Source: an uncultured Alphaproteobacteria bacterium (lineage in GTDB: Bacteria > Pseudomonadota > Alphaproteobacteria > RF32 > CAG-239). Taken from it: DNA of 55,517 bases. Positions 42,532 to 51,788 of this stretch are shown in pieces. The notes beneath the pieces are model-generated. The model was not told the DNA's origin, made no database searches, and saw only the letters and a list, made by a program, of their open reading frames with translations. The position numbers and the translations under genes were made by a program. Each line of letters opens with the position of its first letter. The stretch's first letter is position 1. The stretch spans positions 1-55,517 of the forward strand of contig CALXVR010000008.1 of the NCBI GenBank assembly GCA_944392155.1, given 5' to 3'.

Positions 42532-43275
42532 TTAAAAACTCTGCGTTTTGACATAAGAAAGTACATCGTTTCGGTTGGGGCGGTAATGCGTGCCTGCCGT
42601 ATCGCCACAGATGGGCAGATACATTACAGCGCAAGTTGCCAATTTTTTTACCAGTTCTTTGCCTGTTGTCTGCAGCAAATCTGCCGAACAGCCTTCCAAA
42701 GCAAAGGCCATCGCCAAGGCAAAATTTGCAGGCACTGAGCCGACAAATTTGTAGTCTTCGCCCAAGAGCTTGCCCAGATTGGCAAAATCCGCTTCCGTCA
42801 ACAGATGGTCGCTGGTAAGAATCTGGTTGTAGACAGCCGCTGCCAGTTCACACCCCTGAATTTCTTGTTGCAAGTCCCAACTCAGGAAGTCAGGGCCAGC
42901 ATATTCCGCCAACATCTTAATACGATGCTGGAACACCTCCGGCAAATGCTCTATCCCTTGAACCATCTGAACCGGCTTCAAAAGGTAGAGCTCCACCTCA
43001 TTACAGCGGATTACCAGAAATTTCTTCCCCCTAATATAAATATATTTGAGGTCGTTTCCGATAAATTCCAGTGTAACGACTTCGCCGCGGCGAAGTTCAC
43101 TATCTTTTTCTTCAATTACAAAACTCAGGGTTTCAAGACCTTCGGCAAAGGCTTCCAAAGTTTCCTCTTCCGGCTTCACGCGTGATTCTATTGAATCCGC
43201 TTCCACCAACTTGAGGATGAGATGTTTATCATCTGCACGCCTCCAAGTTACTGAAAATTTAAGCAAATTCTTCAT
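42532..43275 (-). CDS. Unknown protein P3 of a three-member paralogous set
   Basis: The 247-residue protein is the most diverged of the three. It has a beta-rich first half (SFVIEEKDSELRRGEVVTLEFIGNDLKYIYIRGKKFLVI) and the shared pattern LPEVFQHRIKMLAEYAGPDFLSWDLQQEIQGCELAAAV, matching P2 position by position in the L-P-x-x-F-x-H-R-x-x-x-L segment. The C-terminal part holds CSADLLQTTGKELVKKLATC. No membrane segment or signal is seen. No ribosome site before the ATG. The function is not recognised; the three genes are separately transcribed by terminator position. Confidence 0.78.
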   Translation of the reverse strand: MKNLLKFSVTWRRADDKHLILKLVEADSIESRVKPEEETLEAFAEGLETLSFVIEEKDSELRRGEVVTLEFIGNDLKYIYIRGKKFLVIRCNEVELYLLKPVQMVQGIEHLPEVFQHRIKMLAEYAGPDFLSWDLQQEIQGCELAAAVYNQILTSDHLLTEADFANLGKLLGEDYKFVGSVPANFALAMAFALEGCSADLLQTTGKELVKKLATCAVMYLPICGDTAGTHYRPNRNDVLSYVKTQSF

Positions 43276-43393
43276 AATTGTAGAATTTAGGGATTAATAT
43301 ATACGGTTTTTTAACTCTCAGATAAAAATATGGATTTGTTTTAGTCTTAACACTGTTTTAGACAAAAAGCAACCATTTTCGCAAAAAGGGCAG

Positions 43394-43423
43394 TAAAAAA
43401 GCGGAGCTTTGTACTCCGCTTTG
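43394..43423 (-). terminator. Terminator of phoB-like gene
   Basis: AAAGCGGAG (43398-43406) with CTCCGCTTT (43414-43422) and a U tail on the minus strand. It lies 16 bases after the regulator stop codon. Confidence 0.92.
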
Positions 43424-43438
43424 GTTTTGATTTATTTT

Positions 43439-44167
43439 TTATTCTTCCTCTTCCGTTTCCGGCGTTGCTTCTTCCTCCGCGTCGGAGGGCTTGGTGTCTA
43501 TGGAATAGCCCGTCGCACGAACCGTGCGGATATAGTCCGGACCATATTGGTTTAAGGATTTGCGCAAGCGTCTGATATGAACATCTACCGTGCGCGACTC
43601 CACATAAATATTATCTCCCCATACGGTTTTGAGCAAAATCTCACGCGAAAAAACCTTTCCCGGGGTTTCCATTAACATCCTGAGCAGACGAAACTCCGTC
43701 GGACCAAGATGAATATAGTTCTCGCCGCGGAAGACCTTCTTTTCTACCAAATCCATACGGATATCTTCAAAAACAAACTCTTTTTGCTTAATCAGTTCCG
43801 GCGCGCGGCGCAAGTTTGCTTTGACTCTTGCCATTAACTCAGGCACTGAAAAAGGTTTGGTTACATAGTCATCCGCACCGGCCGAAAGCCCCTTAATCTT
43901 GTCTTCCTCCTCGCCTTTGGCAGTGAGCATTATAATTGGAATATTCTTAATGTCTGGCTTGCTACGCACAAGCTTGCAGATTTCAACACCAGAAATCTCC
44001 GGCAACATCCAATCCAACAAAATGACTGAGGGACAATGGCGTTCAATCTCCGCCAAAGCCTTGTTACCACGCGGCTCCCAGACAACCTCGTAACCTTCTT
44101 TTTCCAGATTATATTTCAAGAGCAAAGCTAAGGCTTCCTCATCTTCTATGACCATTACCAATGCCAT
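43439..44167 (-). CDS. phoB: PhoB-like response regulator (OmpR family)
   Basis: The 242-residue protein has a receiver domain (VMVIEDEEAL, phospho-acceptor Asp52 in VILLDWMLPEISG, Lys104 in DYVTKPFS) and a winged-helix DNA-binding domain (LGPTEFRLLRMLMETPGKVFSREILL, VESRTVDVHIRRLRKSL, IRTVRATGYSI) plus a Glu-rich tail of about 15 residues. The DNA-binding pattern is PhoB-like. ATG 44167 is chosen because the receiver fold starts there and GGAG lies eight bases upstream; the longer frame adds MLWRKV. No histidine kinase, pst or phoU gene is next to it, so the phosphate role is inferred from similarity only. Confidence 0.9.
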   Translation of the reverse strand: MALVMVIEDEEALALLLKYNLEKEGYEVVWEPRGNKALAEIERHCPSVILLDWMLPEISGVEICKLVRSKPDIKNIPIIMLTAKGEEEDKIKGLSAGADDYVTKPFSVPELMARVKANLRRAPELIKQKEFVFEDIRMDLVEKKVFRGENYIHLGPTEFRLLRMLMETPGKVFSREILLKTVWGDNIYVESRTVDVHIRRLRKSLNQYGPDYIRTVRATGYSIDTKPSDAEEEATPETEEEE

Positions 44168-44224
44168 GACTTTTCTCCACAACAAAATTCTTTTGTTAAA
44201 GAGTTTATTCTCTTTGTCTTAAAA

Positions 44225-44860
44225 TTACCTTAAAGCTTCTATGTTTTTGCGGAAATTGCGCCCCGCAAAAACCGATGTTCCGGCAACCAAGATATCCGCC
44301 CCGACAGAAATGCACTCTGCTGCGGTCATCGGATTTATGCCGCCGTCTATCTCTATTTTGATATCTCTATCGCCTATCATCGCCTTAATGCGGCGGATTT
44401 TTTCCAACTGGCTATCCAAAAAGGCTTGTCCGCCAAACCCCGGATTAACTGTCATAACTAAAATGATATCTATTTTATCCAAGACATAGTTCAAAACATC
44501 TTCCGGTGTGGAAGGATTGAGAGAAACACCAGCCTGACAGCCCGCTGAACGAATGACATCCAAGGTTCTGTCCAAATGCGGGCAAACTTCTGCATGAACT
44601 GTGATGATATCAGCTCCGGCTTCTGCAAACCAAGAAATCATATCATCGGGGTTAGTTACCATCAAATGAACATCAAAGGGGAGTTTGCTATAGGGGCGCA
44701 GTTGCTTAACGACTCCGGCGCCAAAGGTTAAATTCGGAACATAATGACCATCCATAATATCCCAATGGATGAGGTCTGCTCCGGCTTGTTCTACCTCTTC
44801 CAAATCCTTGCGCAGAGCCGAAAAATCGGCTGAAAGCATACTCGGGGCTATCAAAACCAT
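44225..44860 (-). CDS. rpe: Ribulose-phosphate 3-epimerase
   Basis: Rpe interconverts ribulose-5-P and xylulose-5-P in the pentose phosphate pathway. The 211-residue TIM barrel shows APSMLSADF, the metal ligands in HWDIMDGHYVPN and DVHLMV, VMTVNPGFGGQ (phosphate/active-site Asp region nearby), EIDGGI and the phosphate loop VAGTSVF. It is full length with AGAGAGGAG upstream of the ATG. It ends 57 bases before the response regulator start on the same strand, so co-transcription with it is possible. Confidence 0.96.
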   Translation of the reverse strand: MVLIAPSMLSADFSALRKDLEEVEQAGADLIHWDIMDGHYVPNLTFGAGVVKQLRPYSKLPFDVHLMVTNPDDMISWFAEAGADIITVHAEVCPHLDRTLDVIRSAGCQAGVSLNPSTPEDVLNYVLDKIDIILVMTVNPGFGGQAFLDSQLEKIRRIKAMIGDRDIKIEIDGGINPMTAAECISVGADILVAGTSVFAGRNFRKNIEALR

Positions 44861-45241
44861 TATCCTTACTCCTCTCTTGTTTTTTTAAATCATAAACCAG
44901 AGATTCGCGAATTACCAGCAAAAAGTATTTCAAAAAAAATATTATTATATTACCGTTGGTTAGCTTAATCTTAAAAATCTTCGGTTGACATTTTGCGGAA
45001 AATTTGTCAATGTAATGACAAATTAGTCAAAAAAGTAAAGTTTCTATTATTCCGTTCGGATATTATATAATGCGTTCGCATGCACTCTTATGACGCTAAA
45101 GTTCTTAAGCAAATTTTCGTGAAGGGATTTTTCTGAACACCAGACTAAACTCCAAATAAATGTAAAGAGTGTTCGGGAAAAAAAGAGAACCTGCAAATCC
45201 ACAAAGATTTGCAGGTTCTTGATTTTAAAGATTATAAAATC
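44861..45241. other. 381-bp interval without a gene, possible structured RNA
   Basis: No open frame of note. On the plus strand a TATAAT (45066-45071) is followed by a hairpin-prone stretch in which CACTCTT (45084-45090) could pair with AAGAGTG (45169-45175), closing about 90 bases. The fba terminator (45180-45222) then lies at the right place to end a transcript on either strand. The -35 region is weak. A small RNA is possible; otherwise this is the leader/promoter space of rpe. Confidence 0.35.
45180..45222 (-). terminator. Terminator of fba
   Basis: A 14-bp perfect stem AGAACCTGCAAATC (45186-45199) with GATTTGCAGGTTCT (45206-45219) and a T-rich tail on the minus strand, 20 bases after the fba stop. 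Confidence 0.94.
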
Positions 45242-46291
45242 TTAGATTTCGCCGTCGGCATAGCGTTTTGCCATAACAGACATCGGCATAACCTTAATGC
45301 CATCTGCATGACCAGCCGCACCGAATGCAATGTAACGAGCTTCGCAAACTTTCTGCATCTCTTCAATTGCGGGTTTGAGATATTTGCGCGGGTCAAACTC
45401 TTTCGGGTTCTCGGCAAAAATCTTGCGGATAGCGCCGGTAATGGCCATACGGCAGTCGGTGTCTACGTTTACTTTGCGAACGCCGGACTTAATGCCTCTG
45501 ACAATCTCTTCTACCGGAACGCCATAGGTCTGCGGAATAGCGCCGCCATAAGCATTAATCAAATCTTGCAGTTCTTGCGGAACGGAAGATGAACCATGCA
45601 TAACCATATGGGTATTCGGCAATACTTTGTGAATCTTCTCAATAACATCAATTGCCAAAATTTCGCCATCAGGTTTGCGGGTAAACTTATATGCACCATG
45701 AGATGTACCAACGGCAACAGCCAAAGCATCAACATGGGTGTCTTCTACGAATCTCTTAGCTTCTTCAGGGTCGGTTACCAAACGTTTCTTATCAATTACG
45801 CCTTCGGCACCATGACCATCTTCCTTGTCGCCTTTACCGGTTTCCAAAGAACCGATAACGCCCAACTCACCTTCAACTGAAGCACCAACAGCATGTGCAC
45901 GAGCAACAACTTCGCGAGTTACTTTAACGTTGTATTCATAAGAAGACGGAGTTTTGCCGTCAGCTTCCAAAGAACCGTCCATCATTACGGAAGAATAGCC
46001 GTTAACAATGGCAGATTGACAAATGTTAACTGATGAACCATGGTCTTGGTGAATACAAATCGGAAGTTCCGGGAACATCTCAATTCCGGCAGCAACCATA
46101 TGACGAATCATCGGGTCGCCGGCGAATTTGCGTGCGCCGGTTGAAGTTTGCAAGATAACCGGTGCATTGACTTTTTTTGCAGCCTGCAAAACAGCCAGAA
46201 CCTGTTCCATATCGTTAATGTTGAATGCCGGAACACCATAATTGTTCTCGGCGGCATGGTCAAGAATCTGACGCATTGTTACTAAAGGCAT
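45242..46291 (-). CDS. fba: Fructose-bisphosphate aldolase, class II
   Basis: This zinc-dependent aldolase splits fructose-1,6-bisphosphate to DHAP and G3P. The 349-residue protein has GVPAFNINDMEQ, the zinc His in CIHQDHGSS, the Glu/His set in GASVEGELGVIGS, DALAVAVGTSHG, MVMHGSSSVPQE and KVNVDTDCRMA. The length and opening match the Calvin-cycle-type class II B form common in Alphaproteobacteria. GGAGAAAACT precedes the ATG. Monocistronic with a strong terminator; no carbon-fixation genes accompany it. Confidence 0.97.
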   Translation of the reverse strand: MPLVTMRQILDHAAENNYGVPAFNINDMEQVLAVLQAAKKVNAPVILQTSTGARKFAGDPMIRHMVAAGIEMFPELPICIHQDHGSSVNICQSAIVNGYSSVMMDGSLEADGKTPSSYEYNVKVTREVVARAHAVGASVEGELGVIGSLETGKGDKEDGHGAEGVIDKKRLVTDPEEAKRFVEDTHVDALAVAVGTSHGAYKFTRKPDGEILAIDVIEKIHKVLPNTHMVMHGSSSVPQELQDLINAYGGAIPQTYGVPVEEIVRGIKSGVRKVNVDTDCRMAITGAIRKIFAENPKEFDPRKYLKPAIEEMQKVCEARYIAFGAAGHADGIKVMPMSVMAKRYADGEI

Positions 46292-46402
46292 AGTTTTCTC
46301 CTTATCTGTTTAATTTTTGCTATGTTGTAATATAGACTTTTGCTCGGCTTTTGCAAGATTTTTCTTAGCTCTCGTGGAAATCTTCCCTTTCCAAGCTCTT
46401 GC

Positions 46403-46431
46403 TTGCTTTCATCAGCAAAATATGGTATAAT
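46403..46431 (+). promoter_or_regulatory. Promoter of the 46477 gene
   Basis: TTGCTT (46403-46408), 17-base spacer and TATAAT (46426-46431) with the extended TGG before it. The leader is about 38 bases and carries AGGGGGGA. Confidence 0.8.
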
Positions 46432-46476
46432 AAACAATGTTTTGCAGGATAATTATTCAGTTAGGGGGGAATAATA

Positions 46477-47655
46477 TTGCCGCAAACGCAGAGAATCACT
46501 CATCAACCAAACAAGCTTAAGCAGACTTCCGTGCTTGGCTCTGTTTTGGGGCGGCAAAATTTAAGCACGAAAAAAATTTCTTCCCATCCCAATACGAGCT
46601 CTGTTTATGGCTTGAAAATTGGTCATATCTCCAAAGACGGCAAAGATGACTTTAAGCAAAAATTGCTTGAAGCCAGACTTAATGATATTGCTTCAAAATA
46701 TTGTACGGAAAAAGATATTCCTCTTGTTTCTGTTTCAATATCAAAAGTTAAAGTTACCGCCGCAAAAGATGCTCAAGGAAATTTTATTCCTCTTTATGCA
46801 AATGATTTTTTGGTTGAGAAACATCTTCAACAAACAAAATTTCATATGCGTTCCGAAAATTTAATGAGTCAAATCGAGGTTTTTATTTTTGAAGCAGACG
46901 CGGATAAAATGCAAAACAGCGCCGCCGATTATCAGGCTTTGCTGGACAATGATTATAACAGCACGCCTCAAATAGAAAAAGCATTAAGACAAGAGCTATG
47001 GCATCATACGCTTATAGAGCGTTGCCACGCAAAAGGTTTAACCTTGGCTGACTTAGCCACTCTTGACATTATTCATATTTTACAAGTACATGATGCTTTT
47101 ATTAAGTCTGCTTTTGCCGAGGAGCTGATTGAACAGCGCGCTGAATATTTAAAAAAGCAAAATCTTGATCTGATTGATGATAAATTTATTCTTTATAAAA
47201 AAGCTTTACGAGACAAAATCATTAAACCTGACAGCGTTAATGTTTCGGACAGCGAGTTAGCTCTGATTGCCGATTGTGTGCAAGACTTGTTCAACGCCAA
47301 AGCTGACAGCGATTATATGCAGGGACGTGTACAAGCTTTTGTTCTTTGCAGAAAAGGAGCTTTGGCATCCAATAAAAATCCTCAACAAGTTTTTAATGAT
47401 TTTATTCAGGCATGCGCCGAACATACTGTTAACGGCAAACTCGTAAACCTCATGTTTATACAAAGCAAAGAAAATTTTATCTCTCAGGGCACAATAGATT
47501 TATTGAAGCAGCTTGATAAGAATCTTTTTGTAAAACGCGATGAAGAAGCTATAACAAGCTATTTTCATTATGACAAAGAAGACCTGCAAAAAACTCTTGA
47601 TGAATTTAAAAACTCTATTTTTAAGTTTTATAAAAACAAAGAATATTTGCGCTGA
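46477..47655 (+). CDS. Unknown protein with TTG start
   Basis: I do not recognise this 392-residue protein. The start codon is TTG at 46477, with AGGGGGGA seven bases upstream and a good extended promoter. The first 45 residues are polar and probably disordered (RITHQPNKLKQTS), then comes a mixed domain (residues 50-150, LEARLNDIASKYCTEKDIPLV, VSISKVKVTAAKD) followed by long helices. ELWHHTLIERCH at about 188-199 is His-rich but is not a HExxH site. No signal peptide or membrane helix. It converges on an ABC transporter with a two-base gap. No function can be stated. Confidence 0.8.
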   Translation: MPQTQRITHQPNKLKQTSVLGSVLGRQNLSTKKISSHPNTSSVYGLKIGHISKDGKDDFKQKLLEARLNDIASKYCTEKDIPLVSVSISKVKVTAAKDAQGNFIPLYANDFLVEKHLQQTKFHMRSENLMSQIEVFIFEADADKMQNSAADYQALLDNDYNSTPQIEKALRQELWHHTLIERCHAKGLTLADLATLDIIHILQVHDAFIKSAFAEELIEQRAEYLKKQNLDLIDDKFILYKKALRDKIIKPDSVNVSDSELALIADCVQDLFNAKADSDYMQGRVQAFVLCRKGALASNKNPQQVFNDFIQACAEHTVNGKLVNLMFIQSKENFISQGTIDLLKQLDKNLFVKRDEEAITSYFHYDKEDLQKTLDEFKNSIFKFYKNKEYLR

Positions 47656-47657
47656 AC

Positions 47658-49433
47658 TTAAGCCGCTTTCTTTTTGAATTGGGCGTTATATAATGCTTTA
47701 TACGCGCCGTTTTCAATATTTAGCAAGCTTTCGTGCGTGCCTTCTTCAACAACCTGACCATCGTTTACGACCACAATCTTATCTGCATTTTGAACTGTTG
47801 ACAGACGGTGTGCAATAACAAACACTGTACGATCTTTCATTAGGTTATCTATGGCTTTTTGAACAACCGCTTCTGCCTTATTATCCAACGCAGAAGTAGC
47901 TTCATCCAAAATAACTATCGGAGCATTTTTTACAAAAGCACGGGCTATTGCCAGACGTTGACGCTGGCCTCCGGAAAGCAATGTTCCTCTTTCGCCGATT
48001 TCGGTATCGACACCGTTTTCAAGTCCTGAAACGAAGTCGTCTAAATATGCCATTTTGAGCGCTTTTTCAATATCTTCATCTGTTGCATCAGCTTTACCGA
48101 TGATAATATTGTCGCGAATTGTTCCCTCAAATAAGAAGTTATCCTGAAAAACGACAGCAATATTGTCACGTAAAGATTCCAGCGTCAGGTTACGAATATC
48201 CTCGCCATCAATTTTTACGGCACCGTTTTTGACATCATAAAACCTAGGCAATAAATTGACCAATGTGGTTTTTCCGCCACCGGAATTACCAACTATGGCG
48301 GTTGTGGTTCCCGCTTTAATCTTTAGGTCAATATTTTTTAAGACCGGCGTATTCGGGATATACTCAAAAGAAACATTCTCAAAGCAAATATCTTTATTAA
48401 TGTTCTTTAGTTCCTTGGCGTTCTTTTTATTTTTAATTTCAGGAGTAATGTCTAAAATATCGAACACACGTTCAATCGCTAAAAATGACACCTGAACATT
48501 GTTAAAGTTTTTACCGATACTTTTTATCGGCGCATATAACATTACCAAAGCCGTAATAAAAGAAACAAAGTTACCGCTGGTGATGGTGCCGTTAACAATT
48601 AAATAGCTACCATAGCCGATAACACCGCCGATACCGACGGAAACAATGACATGCATCAGAGGGGTCATCCAAGCAGTACGCTGTATCATCTTCATTGTTA
48701 ATTTAAAAATGGTACGCAAAGTGCCATCAAATTTGCCATAAATTTTTTGCTGTTGATTGTATGAGTATATTGTTTTTGCACCGGAATAGGTCTCATTATA
48801 ATTTGTAAATATTTTTGAGGCTTCCGTTACACTTTTCAGCACAATATATTTAATACGGCGTTTAACCGAAGCTAAAGGCATTAAGGCGCAAATCAAAACA
48901 ACTATTGCGATGATGGATAGCTGCCAAGAGTTATAAATCAGAACACAAATCAAAGAAAGCGAAGAGAACAACTTTGATACAAAGAGCTTGAGATTATCCA
49001 ACAGACCCGTACAAGCCATGTCCGCATCGCTTGAGAAACGTTGCATAATGTAGCCTGAGTTGTTCTTGTCATAAAAAGAAATGTCCAAACTAACCAGTTT
49101 TTTGAACAGGGCTCTTTTGAGATCGTGATTTATTTTTGTTCCGACCCAAGTATTTAAATAAGTCGCGGCATAATTTAAAAAGCCTTGCACTGTCGTAAAT
49201 GCCACAATCAACAAAGGAATATAGGCCGGAGATTGATCGGTCTTATCCACCAAAACAAGATCCATATAAGGTTTGAGCGCCCAAGCGACAACAGAGTCCA
49301 ATGCACCTATCGGAATACACAAGAGCAAACCTATGAGGGCCCGCCCCCAATAAGGTTTTACAAAAGGCCACATCTTTTTGTAATGTTGCGTAAAATTTAT
49401 TTCTTTTCCTTCAGGTAATAGTTTTTCAGCCAT
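47658..49433 (-). CDS. MsbA-like ABC exporter, second copy
   Basis: The 591-residue half-transporter has six membrane helices in residues 30-330 and a C-terminal ATPase with Walker A GNSGGGKTT, Q-loop VVFQDNFLFEGT, LSGGQRQR, VILDEATSALD and AHRLST. It is closer to the lipid-flippase MsbA than 32561-34339 is, from its opening and its H-D-L-K-R-A-L-F coupling region (NHDLKRALFKKLV). MsbA flips lipid A and phospholipid across the inner membrane. No lpxK or other lipid A gene is beside it, so the symbol is not given. Confidence 0.93.
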   Translation of the reverse strand: MAEKLLPEGKEINFTQHYKKMWPFVKPYWGRALIGLLLCIPIGALDSVVAWALKPYMDLVLVDKTDQSPAYIPLLIVAFTTVQGFLNYAATYLNTWVGTKINHDLKRALFKKLVSLDISFYDKNNSGYIMQRFSSDADMACTGLLDNLKLFVSKLFSSLSLICVLIYNSWQLSIIAIVVLICALMPLASVKRRIKYIVLKSVTEASKIFTNYNETYSGAKTIYSYNQQQKIYGKFDGTLRTIFKLTMKMIQRTAWMTPLMHVIVSVGIGGVIGYGSYLIVNGTITSGNFVSFITALVMLYAPIKSIGKNFNNVQVSFLAIERVFDILDITPEIKNKKNAKELKNINKDICFENVSFEYIPNTPVLKNIDLKIKAGTTTAIVGNSGGGKTTLVNLLPRFYDVKNGAVKIDGEDIRNLTLESLRDNIAVVFQDNFLFEGTIRDNIIIGKADATDEDIEKALKMAYLDDFVSGLENGVDTEIGERGTLLSGGQRQRLAIARAFVKNAPIVILDEATSALDNKAEAVVQKAIDNLMKDRTVFVIAHRLSTVQNADKIVVVNDGQVVEEGTHESLLNIENGAYKALYNAQFKKKAA

Positions 49434-49501
49434 AGGTATTCCTAATTTGTTGCAAAATCAGAGGTATCATAATCACAAAGCTTGATTTATGCAAGTTTAA
49501 A

Positions 49502-49939
49502 CTAAAGCAATCCCAAATACTTCAGAATAATGTAGACTGCAGCAATTTGCATAAACAATATAAACCAAAACATGGATTGGTAACTGCGTTTTTTGTTTTT
49601 ATGATGGAAAAGACGTTGAGCCAACAAGGCTCCACTCCAACCACCCAAAAATTCTAAGGCATGCAGATTGATTTCAGGGACACGCCAAGCACCTTTTATT
49701 GCGGCTTTTTTATCCACCCAATAAGCCAAAATCGTTACCAAATTTATGGAAACAAACTGAAAAACGATAAATAAAAGCAACGTTTTTGTACCAAAAACGG
49801 AAGCTCTGAAATAGTGCGTTTCAATATAATATGCCGTCAGGATAACCAAAGCGGCATGCAGAATGTAAAAGCTGTTTTTTTGCAAAGGACGAATTAAAAA
49901 TAAAAGTCCAATTAAAATGACAGAATAAGTAATTACCAT
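49502..49939 (-). CDS. DUF1294 membrane protein
   Basis: The 145-residue protein has four hydrophobic segments and the DUF1294 motif D-K-x-A-A-x-x-G-x-x-R-V-P-E-x-x-L-H, seen as DKKAAIKGAWRVPEINLHALEFLGGWSGALLAQ, then HHKNKKRSYQSMFW. The family is an inner-membrane protein of unknown role, often a C-terminal partner of cold-shock domains. It overlaps the M48 peptidase gene by seven bases and precedes the exporter on the same strand, so these could be one transcript. AGGAAG precedes the ATG. Confidence 0.9.
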   Translation of the reverse strand: MVITYSVILIGLLFLIRPLQKNSFYILHAALVILTAYYIETHYFRASVFGTKTLLLFIVFQFVSINLVTILAYWVDKKAAIKGAWRVPEINLHALEFLGGWSGALLAQRLFHHKNKKRSYQSMFWFILFMQIAAVYIILKYLGLL

Positions 49940-51120
49940 AAACTTTCTTCCTTTGTGATATCTGTTTTATCTTTCAGATGTTTGTTCGTTTTCTTAAAAT
50001 CCGGAACCAGATCCGAACGTTTATCCCCTAAAGCCAATTTCATATCTATTTCTTTAGCGGTTTCTCGGGCTAATGCTAAACGCACCGAGGAAGACGGATG
50101 TGTACTGTCTGATTCGTAAACATAAATATCCATCGGGCTCAGCGCGCCTAAAAGTTTTTGCATATCACCGGCTTTGTGATAATCATATCCGGCTCTAGCC
50201 AAAAGATAGAGCCCGACATAATCCGCCTCCATCTCAAATTCTTGGGAGTACGCATTCCAGCCGATAGATGCCGCAGTATCCGTTGCACTGCCATCTCCAC
50301 CCAAGGATAAATCTATAGCCGCACCAATTAAGATGCCGATTGTCATATTTGTTTCTCCGGCCTCTCTATGACCTAAGACATTGTGCGCCAGCTCATGAGC
50401 AACCACCGCCGCCAAAGCCGTATCATCCGAAACATAATCCATTAATCTCGCCGTCATTATGATACTATCTCCGGTAGCATAAGCATTAAGCTCGGGAGCC
50501 GTATCGTTTACGCCTATGTAATAAGGACAAACCAAATCCGGCTGAAAAGAAAACTTTTTGATTTTTCCGTTACGTTCCACTTCAAGTTCTATCGGAAGAC
50601 CGTTGCCGCTTTTATGCATTTGCTCATAAATGGCATCAAAGACCTTATTATTATCATCTTCTTCCGAAATGAGCATTCCATTGATACTTATCAGGCGATC
50701 TCCTTTTTTTATGCCGGCTTTATCCGCTGCAGAATTTTTATAAACACCCTCGACCCAAATTTCTCCGGTTTGCCTGTTGTAAATGGACTGAGTATCATCA
50801 TGTTCTTCTTTCAAAATATCGTAGTAACCGCTCCATTTCCAAACATTCAGGCGGTTTATTCTCATAAGATCGACGCCTATATCCGCCACAAGTTTGCGGT
50901 CGCACATTTCCGTTCCCGTAGACTTGCGAATATTGTAAGCTATCTCACCCAAACGTTGGCGGCGCTCGGTTGAAAGCCGGTAGTAATAACGACGAAGTTC
51001 TTTACGCACATCTTTCATATCATAGCTGTTGACTGCGGGAATGTTGGGATGACGTACCGTCGGGGTGGCACAAGAGCTCAGAAAAGCCAAAGAAAGCAGG
51101 CAAAAAAGCAAATGTTTCAT
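49933..51120 (-). CDS. M48-family zinc peptidase lipoprotein with PDZ domain
   Basis: The 395-residue protein has a lipoprotein signal (MKHLLFCLLSLAFLSSC, lipobox L-S-S-C), a PDZ-like domain at about 125-220 (VEGVYKNSAADKAGIKKGDRLISING) and an M48 domain with HELAH in VVAHELAHNVLGH and a downstream E-x-E-A-D-Y-V-G-L zinc Glu. It resembles the BepA/LoiP-type periplasmic quality-control peptidases but with PDZ before the catalytic part. The start is taken at 51120 because the signal starts there; ATG 51132 adds four residues. Neither start has a clear ribosome site. It overlaps DUF1294 by seven bases. Confidence 0.9.
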   Translation of the reverse strand: MKHLLFCLLSLAFLSSCATPTVRHPNIPAVNSYDMKDVRKELRRYYYRLSTERRQRLGEIAYNIRKSTGTEMCDRKLVADIGVDLMRINRLNVWKWSGYYDILKEEHDDTQSIYNRQTGEIWVEGVYKNSAADKAGIKKGDRLISINGMLISEEDDNNKVFDAIYEQMHKSGNGLPIELEVERNGKIKKFSFQPDLVCPYYIGVNDTAPELNAYATGDSIIMTARLMDYVSDDTALAAVVAHELAHNVLGHREAGETNMTIGILIGAAIDLSLGGDGSATDTAASIGWNAYSQEFEMEADYVGLYLLARAGYDYHKAGDMQKLLGALSPMDIYVYESDSTHPSSSVRLALARETAKEIDMKLALGDKRSDLVPDFKKTNKHLKDKTDITKEESLW

Positions 51121-51272
51121 TTTATAGACCATGGTATTACGATAAACAATGGTTTCACTCTAAACGATAATTTTATAAATTGCAATTAGTGAATAACTTT
51201 AAAAACTTATGTTATATTCAGAAAAAGTCGTTATATTATTAGCTATGTAAAATTAGTCAGGAAACGTTCATC

Positions 51273-51788
51273 ATGAAAAAATTGTTATTTCTACCTGTAA
51301 TTTTAAGTCTTGCTGCTTGCGAAGGAACTATTTTCGGAGAAAAAAAAGCTCCGGTTTTTGTTGTTGACAGTCCATATGCATATGACCAAACAAATGAAAT
51401 GCTTCTTCCTGATGTTTATGCTTTAGCTGCGACCCGTTCCATCAACAAGATGCTTGACCAAAGCGCTGAAATTTACGAAAAGAATCCTGCGCCCAAAATT
51501 TATATCACGGAATTTAAAAAGCTCAGTAAGTCTTTGCCTGACGGCTTATATTACGCCAAAAGCACAACAAAACAAATTCTTGACGGCTCAAGAACTTATG
51601 TGGTTGTTAACAACTTAAATGATGCCGATTATTATTTGGAGACACAAATTAAGGAGGTTCGGCTGGAAGGAAGCGAATCCCCCATCATTGAATATAAGAT
51701 TGTTCTTAACGATAAAGAAAACAACAAAATCAATGAATGGACCGAAACCATTCGACAATTGCAAAACGATGATAAAAGCTGGTGGTAA
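51273..51788 (+). CDS. Small lipoprotein, LpoB/CsgG-like pattern
   Basis: The 171-residue protein has a lipoprotein signal ending L-A-A-C (MKKLLFLPVILSLAAC). The rest resembles small LpoB- or CsgG/FlgO-related domains: a helical ALAATRSINKMLDQ, a strand PKIYITEFKKL, a helical KSTTKQILDGS, then ADYYLETQIKEVRL and EYKIVLNDKENNKINEWTE, with a WW end. The function is not certain; lipid-anchored accessory proteins of this shape regulate peptidoglycan synthases or assemble flagella and pili. AGGAAA precedes the ATG. It is directly followed (TAA-ATG) by a second exported protein. Confidence 0.78.
   Translation: MKKLLFLPVILSLAACEGTIFGEKKAPVFVVDSPYAYDQTNEMLLPDVYALAATRSINKMLDQSAEIYEKNPAPKIYITEFKKLSKSLPDGLYYAKSTTKQILDGSRTYVVVNNLNDADYYLETQIKEVRLEGSESPIIEYKIVLNDKENNKINEWTETIRQLQNDDKSWW

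Noticed and set aside
46477..47655. His-rich ELWHHTLIERCH as a zinc peptidase site
   Set aside because: The H-E-x-x-H order is absent and no further acidic ligand pattern follows.
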